In this document: positions 1 through 12,164 of the stretch, piece by piece
Layout of the letters: each line of letters begins with the position of its first letter
Position numbering within the stretch: the first letter of the stretch is position 1
Assembly: GCA_024195265.1 (NCBI GenBank)
Contig: JAJLRJ010000001.1
Location: 56,221,202-56,285,201, forward strand
Source: Dendrophyllia cribrosa
Taxonomy: Eukaryota > Cnidaria > Anthozoa > Scleractinia > Dendrophylliidae
DNA: 64,000 bases
Direction of reading: 5' to 3'
Made by a program: the position numbers and the translations under genes
Notes under the pieces: model-generated
Told to the model about the DNA's origin: nothing
Database searches by the model: none
Seen by the model: the letters and a program-made list of their open reading frames with translations, nothing else

Positions 1-28
1 ACAGTACGGCCCCTGCGCTTGGTCAATA

Positions 29-160
29 GAGGTTTTGCACGGCAGCCATATTGCATGGCAGGAACAATGAAAATGTTTTGCATTAGAAAGAACACACTCT
101 CCCATAGGGAAAAGAATCTATTGTTCCTGCCATGCAACATGGCTGCCGTGCAAAACCTCT
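29..160. repeat. Inverted-repeat element
   Basis: Arms near 29-70 and 118-160 (GAGGTTTTGCACGGCAGCC / GGCTGCCGTGCAAAACCTC) are almost perfectly complementary, with a roughly 45-bp loop. It looks like a small TIR element. Confidence 0.75.
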
Positions 161-163
161 ATA

Positions 164-308
164 AGATGTATATGTTGTAGTTCAAATTTTTCCTTGGTTC
201 AAATTTTATTTTCCTTTGTTTAAAACTCATTATCATACATTACCATAGCCAAAAACAAAGGAAAATAAAATTTGAACCAAGGAAAAATTTGAACTACAAC
301 ATATATAA
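164..308. repeat. Second, adjacent inverted-repeat element
   Basis: Arms 170-225 and 250-305 share ATATGTTGTAGTTCAAATTT and its complement through about 55 bp. It directly abuts the previous palindrome. Confidence 0.75.
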
Positions 309-780
309 TACTTCTTCCTTAACAAAGAATAACATGGTTGACAATAAAATGCAGTAGTGTGACAGCTCTATTGTTTAAGGCGCTGCAGATGCTTCTGTTT
401 TTGGGGCTAGGAGCCCTTGTGGCTGTTGTTCGTTGCATTGTTCTCTCGAAGGGTTTCGAACCAATGGTGTGGGACCTTACGAGAGCTGCTACATCGCCCA
501 TAAAATGACAATGCCATGATATTCTTTGTTACTGCTTTGTTGCTGCTCAAATTGCAACTCCTTCAGTTGCTACATAACTGAGATGATCTCTTTCTCTCTT
601 TAATTCTCCTTGCCGCAGTCCATATGAATTTATTTTAATATACACATTATGATAGATTCATCACTTCACGGGTATAATAGAACTCACAAATGACCATCTT
701 TCTTTTAGTGAGTCTCAAGTGAAGACCAACCTCGAGACTATAGCATTTCTTGTATCAACGAAAATAAGTGTTTCACTTAC
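309..780. other. ADAMTS intron 15, no exon recognised
   Basis: A 60-codon open frame at 319-501 on the minus strand has no recognised homology and no obvious splice context. Nothing resembles the expected disintegrin-like exon. Confidence 0.5.
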
Positions 781-924
781 TTCAGTTTTGATATAAGATC
801 TCGCCGACTACAAGACGACCAGTAAAACCGGTCAAACCGGGATCGCACCAGAGGCGCCATGATGCTTCCTTTGATGACATCATTGGAGCAGTTATTGTTT
901 ACCCCGTCATGTTCCATTCCTAAT
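781..924 (-). CDS. ADAMTS exon 15: third zinc ligand and Met-turn
   Basis: Encodes [30 protein letters not shown] and [18 protein letters not shown]615 is the third zinc ligand and IMAP is the Met-turn of metzincins. Acceptor TTCTTGTTTGCAG, donor CTGAA|GTAAGT, phase 2 at exit. No exon 16 was found before the window edge. Confidence 0.93.
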
Positions 925-3900
925 CTGCAAACAAGAAGTAAATATCAGCAGACTAAAGAAGGATAACATGGCCATGAAACATAGTATTTAAATTTGTACA
1001 ACAACTCAATGAAACATAATTCTCCACATAATTTTGATACCTTTGATTTCTGAAGTATCGGAAGTATTGTTGCGCATTTGTTTCTGAACTTTCCCGAAAA
1101 AATAAATGTATTGATAGTGTATTGCTTCTAATTTTATAGACAACAAAAACTAAAGGCAAATTCACGCTTTCCTACAGAACTATATCCCTTGTTTCTAACA
1201 AAATGTCCATTTGATCACAGAGACGCTAAATTAGGTGATAAAAATCCAAACTTGATTTCTGGTTCAAACCATAGTCCAATTCAATTTACTTGCATCTGCC
1301 TATCAATTAAAGATCAAAGAGAAAATCCGCATACGTCGGGAACAACCATCCCTTAATAAACAGGTTCAACAACTTAATCTCACTCCTGTCGTTTAATTCT
1401 TCACCTTTAGTTTATTGTTATTACAGGGGCGGTTCCAGGGGAATGGTTGACGGGGTTGAACTCCACCCCCCCTTTGAGCAGCATTTGTTTGACTCTTTGT
1501 GTCTCTCTTTTATATCTTAACTTCACAAACGCTTTTCAAGTCTCAGAAATGCTGGAAATGGCATTTTAAAGGGTAAAAATGGAAATATTTTCCGGGGGAA
1601 CGTGCCCCCGGACCTTTCTAGAAGCTCGCGCCTACGGCGCTCATCATCCACGCCCATGGCGTGCAAAGTTATTAAGGTGTACAACCCCCTCCCCAACTTT
1701 CAAAAATTCCAGGATCCGCCCCAGTATTATTAATTATTTGAACCTTCTTAATACTATAAATACCTCTGTTAGGTTAATTGTGTTCTTTGAAGGTGGTTTT
1801 TGAAAAACAGAAACATGTTTTGTTCGTTACATAGAGTCGTGATTTCTTTAACAAAAATTCTTAATTATATAAATAATTACGATTTTCTGCTTGAGGAAAC
1901 GTCTAGAGTAACCGTTAAACCTACAAAATGTCGATATTTTTTTCAGACAAATGAATTATTGACTCAATATTCACCAAGATAGAAAATAAATATGTTATGA
2001 CGTCATCAACATGCTTATAACTTACGTATGTCCTGTCTCGTGCGCGATAATAAATGCTGACGAAAATCCATCTTCTTCATTCAGGGTGCAGCTTCGCATA
2101 CGATAACACATTCCGTGAACCGGAGCGTAACCTGTTATCAAAAGTTAGTTGGTAATTAAAAATGATTGCATTGTCTTCTCTCCCAAGAGTGTTCAACCAT
2201 TAAAGAGATTACCCGCGCGCACTGCGTTCTACGGCAAACGGCAAACGCCAGCTTGCAGTTGATTTACTTTTCCTTGAATCGTTAAATAAATCCACTAGAA
2301 AAATCGAAAATATTCACATGTCCACGACAAGCGCGAAACAATTCATTTTCACGTAGAAACGGCAAACGGCAGAAAACAAAAGTTGAATTTTTTCCGTTCC
2401 CGGGAAAAAAACGTAATGCTTGATCTCTCTATCTGTTAGGGTTTCAACATCCTAGTTTAATATTTTAAGGGTTGGACGGAGTAAGAAGTTTATATTAATC
2501 TTGCGATATAATTCGTTCATTTTATTACAGTTGAATATGTAAATATTATAGATGATTATGTAAAATAACCTTCGCATTCTCAACAGACGGCAAAAATCAA
2601 CATTTATAAGGACAATACTCTTCAGTTGCTTTCATTTGAATGGTGATACTTTAGAATTTCATCCGACAGACTCAAAAGTTGAAACCACCTTGTACAGCAT
2701 AATTAACAGTACCACAGGAAAGTACTGCTCAGTAGCTTTCATTTGAATGGTCACACTTCAGGATTTTATTCACAGACTCAAAAGTTAGAACCATCTTGTA
2801 CAGCATAATAAACAGCACCACAGGAAAGTACTGCTCAGTAGCTTTCATTTGAATGGTCACACTTCAGGATTTTATTCACAGACTCAAAAGTTAGAACCAT
2901 CTTGTACAGCATAATAAACAGCACCACAGGAAAGTACTGCTCAGTAGCTTTCATTTGAATGGTCACACTTCAGGATTTTATTCACAGACTCAAAAGTTAG
3001 AACCATCTTGTACAGCATAATAAACACTACCACAGGACAGTGCTGCTCAGTAGCCTTCATTTGAATGGTCACACTCCAGGGCCGAGTTGTTCAAAGCCTG
3101 ATTAGCACTAATCCTGGATTTACTGTCAACAGAACATTTGAGTTGTCATGGTAATTAACCCTGGATTAGCGCTAATCGTCCTTCACATACTCAAAAATTA
3201 GAACCACCATATTTTTATAAGGACGACTTAGAAATGTACCAAGATGTAAAATGCGCAAAATACTTTCATTTTAAATTGGACAAATTGCGAAAAAAAAATT
3301 CCGTACCTGAAGGTCCAAAGTCTTTTCTAGAAAAAGAAAGAAAAGATTACAACATCAATGAATGCTAATATTTTAATTCCAGTTCCGTAGAAGCTGTAAA
3401 TATATGCATGGTAACATAAAAACATCGGCCGCTGTTTAAAACTGATCGCTAATTATGAACCAGACAAATTAAACGCATTACCCAGTCACTGGGTAAGGTC
3501 ATGTTATGTTTTGGTATAATTTAAATGATCGCGGTCCAACAATTCGAAACAAATATAAATAATGTAGTTTTACATGTTTTAATTTATCGACAAATTAATG
3601 TTACAAGGGCAGGATCGTTATGAAATGTATGCCCACGTACCTAAATTAATTTATTTGGACGTCACAAACGAAACTTAATCACAGTTAAAATGAATGGGGT
3701 GAGCCGTCGATGTCAAATGAAGTTGATGAGGTCCACCGCGGCTGGATTCACCAGTCAAATCACGAACCTTGCAGATGAACTAAGCAATTCCTGGATTAGT
3801 ATAGCAACACTTAATTGCAAACACTGGCTTCTCTTTTCTCTTGACGAACCTAAGCGACCAGCATGCGTTTACTTTCAAATAAGGTCACCACTGCCGTGCA

Positions 3901-4057
3901 TGGGGAGCGCCATAAGCTACGGTATTTTTTGCTGTAATCTCACATATCTATAATGCAGGGTTTTAAGTTGGCCTGCAGGACATCTAACCAGCATTCGGTG
4001 CCCTGCATATTTTATGATTGCCCAATATATTTCCTAAATTTCATTGGCCTCCCCTTA

Positions 4058-4088
<31 letters not shown>

Positions 4089-7000
4089 TTCGCAAGTCTT
4101 AATGAAGAGCGATTTACACGGCACAACTTTTGCATACAACTATCGCATGCAATCTGCTCACGTTATACGAACGACACGAATCGCGTCATCTTAATCAGCC
4201 TACAGCTCGCTCACAACTGTTACATACGACACGAAAAAAGTTGTAGGATTTTGAAATATGTTTTAAAACCCTACGACAATCGTCGCCACATACAATGTTA
4301 TATGATGCGAGTTGTATACAATTTTCGCCTAACGCAAGCAGCGCGCGCTACAAAAAATCGCATGCGATGAATTTGTATAGTGTAAATCGGCCTTTAGTCA
4401 CCTTAAAAGTTCGTAATAATGAATTAGACGAGTTTTCTTCTGTAAAATGCCGCTTCAAACTTTTGTAACATCGAAAAATTTAACCCCTTTTGGGTACGAA
4501 ATAAGGTCAGCTAGGATTTTCGGAAAGGAGAAAGCAGTTTTCAATTGAGTGTCGTAAAACCAAAACCAAAGTAATTGCTCTGACCAATCACAGCAGTCGT
4601 AAACAATCCAATGAACCAATGAGAGCTCGAAGCAATTACATGTCGCCGGCGCCAAGCGCGGGAAAATGCGTGCGAGCAAGTCACGATTGGTTTTGGCTTT
4701 ACTTCTGATTGGTCGAGAAAGTGGCACGAGAATTTTTAGCCAATCACAAAGCGTAGCAATGAAAAACCAAAGCAATTGTGTAATTACTTTTCACACTCAA
4801 CTGAAAACTGCTCTAAAGCAGCTAATAAATTCAGGGGATAAGATTTTTTTCCGTAAAATTTTCTGCCGCTGATATAAAAAGAACCAAAGACTCAAACTGT
4901 ATAAGCTTTCACGTAGTTTCATTTAATGGTGCTAAAATGATATGGAAAAACGGTACAAACTTTTTGCTAAACATTCATCGTCCGATGACCCTGGTCTCAC
5001 GATGCAAATAAAAACGAAACTGAATAGTTTTAGTTTGTATCCTGAAAAAGGCAGCATTGCCGAAACGTCGGTATAACAATTAATATATGAACAGCGTCGA
5101 CATTTCATTATTTTCATTTTAGCAAATAAAAACGAGCTTTGTCTACGTAGATGCTATGGTTATTTTATGAATAGTTAACAACTATTCACCTCAGTGTAGG
5201 TGGGTAGTGGTGGATATTTACCGAGCCGCGAAGCGGCGAGGTAAATATCCACCACTGCCCACCTACACTGAGGTGAATAGTTGTTTTAGTATATACTGAA
5301 ACAGTGAGATAATATAACGAAAATGATGCTTTTTAACTCATTTATTCCCGTCAACGATTACAATTTTCGCGCGCAAATTGCTGGGAGGTGAATAGCACTT
5401 GCTATTCCGAGTTTCAGTAGCCAATCAGAGCGCGCCAACAATGCTATCCACTGTTTCAGTATATACTAATTATGAATAGTTACAGAGCTTATTACCTTGT
5501 TAAGAAGACAGTCTGATCGTAATAGTCCTTGGTATGTTTATCAAAACCTTTCCTCGTCTTATGGCCCCAGTAGCACACGCTTGATAAACTAGCCATTGGT
5601 TTTCCATTAATTTTTATTTCTTTCTGAGGTAAAGAATAACGGTGGGATACAATTAATTAAGTTATGGAAAAAAAAACTATCTATCATGAAGCGTGGTGAT
5701 TTCTTATTTCCATTCTCTTTACTTTTACTCCAGTAAGTAAGGAAAAGAAAGTTCGTTTATGCACGTATTAAAACGGTTTTCGGCACAAAACAATAGGTTT
5801 AATGAGCGAAAACAATGCCTCTGCACGTGCGTGTTACATTTTGGTACATTTCTTTGCCGTTCCGGCCCCGCAAAACAATAACGACAAATATTCAAATTGT
5901 AGGTTTTGTGGAGAAGGTGAACAGACGACGGTTAATTTTTCTTTCTCGATTTGAACTAGAAAGCCACCCCTTCAAATTCAGCTTTTGAACAATCCGGTCA
6001 CATTAGATAAACTAAACAAATTGGAACAACTGCAAAGTAGTTTAAAACGGCGCGAATCCTTTTTTCAAGTGACGTTTTCCTTGGCGTTGCCGTCGTCGTT
6101 GCTTAAGCTCCCTATTTAGCGATTACGTCGGTTTTGCATTATTACGCTTTGTGATTGGCTAAAAATTCTCTCGCCACTTTCTCAGCCAATCAGAAGTAAA
6201 ACCAAAACCAATCTTGACTTGCTTACACGCGTTTTCCCGCGCTTGGCGCCGGGTACACGTATTTGCTTCGAGTTCTGATTGGTTCGTTGAATTGTCTGCG
6301 TCTGTTGTGATTGGCCAAAGTGATTACTTTGGTTTTGGTCTTACGATACTCAATAGTCCTTTTTACAGTTGTGTGCTTGGTGACCTTGCCTTTGAGTGGA
6401 AGCGAGGCTGGAGGTGACCTTGCTTTGATACAAACCTTTCTGCCTTTCATATGTTAATAATGCTTTTCTCATGCTAACTAGCTAAATTTACATCTGAAAA
6501 GCTCCAAGGTCTGTATCAAAGCAAGGTCACCTCCAGCCTCGCTTCCACTCAAAGGCAAGGTCACCAAGCACACAACTGTAAAAAGGACTATTGAAAACAG
6601 GGCTCTGAAAAAGTTTACTTCACGTTACAACCTGCAATTCACTTAACAATAAATTTTGCCATAAGCCAAACAAATGTATTTATTTATTATCGACAGAAGA
6701 GAAACCTTTCAATAAGAAGCAATCATTAGATTAGACTATGAGCACGACTACCACCACGACTTCTCCGTACTGAACATTTTATTTAATACAGAAAAGATGT
6801 ACCTGTAGTCGAACTCTAATGCAAATGTTGCCAACTCGTTTTCACTGGTTACGCAGCGGACATACACAAGCATGTGTAACAGAACTTACCGGATCTTTTT
6901 CCAGAAGAACAAGTTTTACGACCACAAAGTAAACTGGAGCGCCAATTGACTGGTGTTGATATATTCTGGAGACCTGTAGAAATTAAGGGAAAGAGCGTTG

Positions 7001-8388
7001 AATTTCACCATTTCACTACTGCCAAGTCTATACAAACGACACCAACCCACGTTCTACGTTTTGCTTACTTGACCGGAATGACCGATAATTACTTCAGCAG
7101 CTACGCTTATCGTTAACTAAGGTTCTAACGACTTCATAAAAACAATTTCTCTCTGATTTAATGTTCAAAACTACAACTACAACTACAACTACAACGCAAT
7201 CCCGTGTTCTTTCCTTGCGGATGAAATAAATAATGCTCATAAGCAAACGTGATTAGCGTCCCATTTCGTGCGAGAAGCAAAGCTTTATTTTACACCTCAA
7301 ATACCCAAATACCACGACTTACATACATACTTTATTTGATAAGTAGGTTGCATAAAAGGCAGCCAAAGGGCTGGTTTGGACCTGCTATACTAAAATGTAA
7401 GAATTACATTTGTAAAAATTAAATTTATAACATTAGAACTATATACAAATAAGATAGAACAATATACAAGTAAGTACATAAAAAGAAATTACAATATATG
7501 AAATCATCTTTTTTGTTAGTAACTCAGTACTGTTGCCCCCTTATAAAATGAGAAATTATCAATAATTTTAACATGTTTACGTAAAATTTGATTAAAAGAA
7601 TAAGAATTTTCTGGTACTTTAACTAATGAATGAAAGTACAGTGCAGGGGCGGATCTAGGGGGAGGGTCCAGGGGGTGCGCACCCCCCCCCCCCCCTGAGA
7701 TGACCTAGTCTGCGTTGTTCGCTTTTAAAATTTGTTTACGTCACCCTTCAGTTACGTCATTCCTTAGAGGTGCACCCCCTCCTAAGAAAAATCCTGGATC
7801 CGCCCCTGACAGTGCAGCATTTGTGTTTTCCTCCGCTATTTAGGAATTTTTCTTATTATAGCGCGAAAGCGCGTGTGATATCACCTAATTATTAGCCGAC
7901 GAGGCCGTAGGCCGAGTTGGCTAAAATTAGGCCATATCACGCAAGCTTGAGCGCAATAATAGTTTTATAATTCAACACATTGATATCAAAGCACAGTTTG
8001 AAGAAAAAATATCGAGGCCGGTCCATCATTTTTGCATTCTCTTGTCAAAATGCGAACTTTACCGCCATGGTTGGAAATACGTCATGTAGACATAGGGTAT
8101 ATCGATAACTTTTTGACCATATTTGGGAAGTGTATCAATGTGTTGAATTATAATTTTACATATCTCGACTGCTACTAGGACCACTCGCATTAAACTTAAA
8201 TGAAAACCAAATAACCATGTTTAAGTGTGTTACCATATAATTAGCAATCATGTTTAAAATCTCTTACTGAACGTGATTCCCTGAATATAGATGTATACAT
8301 GCTTGAGTTTCTTGCGGGTAAGCACAATGATAATAAGGAAGGGAGATAAGGACTTTTTATCATTCAAACCCCCTCCCTCCCCTCTCCC

Positions 8389-8425
<37 letters not shown>

Positions 8426-11400
8426 CGCGCCACCCCCGAGACGATAGGCACTACATTGTGGTCATCACTTACAATATTCATCAAAGTCAAGATGTACTTC
8501 TCCGATTCTGCTTTGCCATGAAAACGCACTACTGAGCTGTCGGCAGTTGCCATCACCTCTATGTACTTGGGCTTGGTTTTAAGCATGGCCGGGAATTTCA
8601 TATCGGGTAGTGACATGGTGCCTGTACAAGAAACAAAGACAAGCATAAAAATGATTGCCGTGTAGGCTACCACTATGTCTTGGCAGCGGTTTTCACTTGA
8701 ATGTCGAAAACCCAAAGTTATTACTTTGGCCAATCACACCAGACGCAGACAATCCAATGATCCAATCAGAACTCGAAGCAAATCCCATGTAATTAGCGCC
8801 AAGCGCTTTTTGCTTCTGATTAGAAGGAAGGAAGCACAATGCAAGACTCTGCATAACACTTCGTATAATGGTACAGAAAGGGAAACGCACGCTGTTTTGC
8901 TTTAAGTATTGACAAAAAAAGATCGGACCCACTTTGTGTTAAATCGCGTACGATATCAGCTGCCATAATCTGCAATTTTCTGTTGCACAAAATGCTACAC
9001 TTCCATTTACAAATTACGATCGCTCTAGGCAAATTTTACGCCTGCAATGCCGTTTGTGTATGTTAATCCCTCCTCTGACACGATGAATTTTTTGGCAGCG
9101 CTCAAAACCAGATTTCAGTACAAATTGTATTGGTCCAAATGCGTAGTCATTTACGCTATTGATAATTAAAAACGAACGAACATCACAACAATACTAGCTA
9201 ATAAAATAACAACTAATAATCACAACTACTAAATGTAGGTATTATAACTAGCCAAGCAATTTATTTATTTTACAAAGTTGCTGTCACGAACTTGGTACAG
9301 TGACGAAGACTCGTATGAGATTCTCTCGGTCCGATTCCACGGGTGTATATTCATTGTGTCCATTTACATGAAGTACTTTGTTTGTGTCCAGGTCCCTCAC
9401 GAACCACTTGTGTGAAGTGTATGTGTCAACCACCATTTCCTCGCTTGGAGAAAGATTGTAAAAGAAGAGTTCTTCACCTTCCTCGATGTAAAACAGCTGT
9501 TGGATGCAGAAAAAATTGAATTCATTAAATAAAGAAATAGTTATCGTAGTGAAAGCAACCTTTTTTTATTGCAACACACACAAAAGAAACACTACTTACA
9601 AAACAAAGACGGACACTACTTACAATACTTTTACTACTTACAATACAATACTTCCTTACAATACGATTCTTACACTACTTTGTTCCACATCTGGTTCTTA
9701 GTTATACACCTATGTAGTTAGAAAATTACGGTTTAAAACAGGTTTCCACTTAGCCTCAAGCATCTTCAGATTATTATATTTTGTGAAAACAACCTTTATC
9801 CCTTCGAATACAACTCTCTCTCTCTAAGGCGGACATCCTCGGGGCCAGCTCTAGCTGTCTGTCAGTACGTATGGGGAGCGATTTCTGGGGATTTGTTAAG
9901 TGACCGTTTAATAGAGGGTGACCGCTTAAAAGAGGGCCACTTAATAGAGGTTTGACTGTAGTTCGTTCATACGTCACTCAGATGTCAGAAATTATATGTT
10001 CTCACCTTAACAAAGCGGTTTGATCTATTGATAAACGTTACGTAACTGTTAGGCTGAGTGGGTACAGAGGCCGCAGGAAGCTTGAGGCCAGCTGAAATGC
10101 AAGTAAAAACCTCAACGTTATCTTACATTATCAATAATGAATTCTGTAGACGATTGTCTTACCAGAAATCTAGTTAGGTGACATGCGAGCACTTTCAGTC
10201 GTTGTATTTCTCACACTCGAAACCCATTTCTTAATATTAGGGGCCTTCATTCGCATTAAGAGTGCGAGATCTGATCACTAATTATTTAGAGCTTTTTTGA
10301 ATTGTGTCGTAAGACCAAAACTACAGTAATTACTTTGACCAATCACAACAGACGCAGACGATCCGATGAACCAATCAGATATCAAAGTAGCCTGCACAAA
10401 GCGCGGGAAAACGCGTGCATGTATGGAGCAGTCACCACTGGTTTTGGTTTTACTTTTGATTGGTTGATAAAGTTGCGCGAGATTTTTCGGTAGATAATCA
10501 CAAAACGTAGCAATGCAAAACCAAAGCAGTTGCGAACTTACTATCGACACTCAGTTGAAAACCAAACCTCCTGTTATGGCAATTATGGCTTACATACATA
10601 CACAAACTTTATTTCATTTGAATGTCATAATACTCACGTGCTACAGTGATTTGAGCGTCATAATACTAACGTGGTACAGTGATTTAAGCGTCATAATACT
10701 CTCGTGGTACAGTGATTTGAGCGTCAATACTCACGTGCTACAGTGATTTGAGCGTCATATTACTGACGTGCTACAGTGGTATGAGAGTCATAATACTCAC
10801 GTGCTACAGTGATTTGAGCGTCATATTACTGACGTGCTACAGTGGTATGAGAGTCATAATACTCACGTGCTACAGTGATTTGAGCGTCATATTACTGACG
10901 TGCTACAGTGGTATGAGAGTCATAATACTCACGTGCTACAGTGATTGGAGCGTCATATTACTGACGTGCTACAAGGCCGGCACACACTAGGGGACATGTT
11001 GCGGGGCCATGAGGCGGGGACAAGCTTCTTCGTGTGTACAGCATAGCGCATGTTGCAGGGACAGTACGAAAGCTGGTGTACACAAAGCGGATTGAGGTAT
11101 AAAAATCACATAAATCACTGAGGGCACCTACTACTGAAGGCTCTTGGGATATTCAATGGCGCGTTTATATTGGTTCACTTCTATTTTGTGGCGGGAACAG
11201 TTTGCAAGAGCAGTGCACACGATGCGACATCGAAATGAGGGTCATTTTGTCCCCTCTTCATGACGCACGAATTCAAACCAGCTGAATTTCATGCAACATG
11301 TTGCAGGGACAAAATTGTGTCCCCGCAACAGAACTCTTTCGCAAAAACGGGGATGTCACACGAGGAAACTGTCGCTGCAACATGTCCCCGCTTCATGTCC

Positions 11401-12119
11401 CCGCAACATGTCCCCTAGTGTGTGCCGGCCTACAGTGGTTTGAGCGTCATAATACTCACGTGCTACAGTGATTTGAGCGTCATGATACTCACGTGCTACA
11501 GTGATTTGAGCATCATAATACTCACGTGGTACAGTGATTTTAGCGTCATAATACTCAAGTGTTGCAGTGAATTGAGCATCATAATACGCACGTGGTACAT
11601 TGATTTAAGCGTCATAATACTAACGTGGTACAGTGACATGATACTCCCATGCTACAGTAATTTGAGAGTCATAACACTCCCGTGCTGCAGTGATTTGAGC
11701 GCGGTGCTTAGTGGAACGTCATAATACTCACGTGGCACAGTGATTTGGGCGCGGTTCCTGTTTCTGATAGTCGTGTCTGTCGGGGGTTTGTAGGTCTTTT
11801 TCATGTTTATAAAGAGCTGCTTTCCAGTGTCTAAGTCTTTTGCTATCCATTCGTGTACCGTAAAAGTATCTACGTTTTGTGTTTGACCATCTTCCAAGAT
11901 TCGGAATAATGTTTCCACTCTATTGCGGACAAAGTAAACCTGAAATTAAAGATTAATCTATAAGAGCGCAGATCAAACGAGTTAGATGACGTTACGGTCT
12001 TTCCAACAATGCAGTCACGGGTAACGCCCCACCCAACCATCCCCTACTGTCTTTACCATAGGAAAGACAATCCAACCTACCAGCCGTCTATGCGTTGATT
12101 GATTGATTGATCGATTAAC

Positions 12120-12164
<45 letters not shown>

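Noticed and set aside
319..501. Candidate ADAMTS exon 16 on the minus strand
   Set aside because: The frame lacks the cysteine pattern of the disintegrin-like domain and convincing splice sites in the required phase.
8254..8733. 159-codon minus frame with a glycine run
   Set aside because: Only 8621-8473 is an ADAMTS exon; the rest is intron read through the exon 10 donor and the poly-C tract.
10513..11724. Plus-strand open frames reading [11 protein letters not shown] repeats
   Set aside because: Translation of the 33-bp donor minisatellite on the strand opposite the gene.
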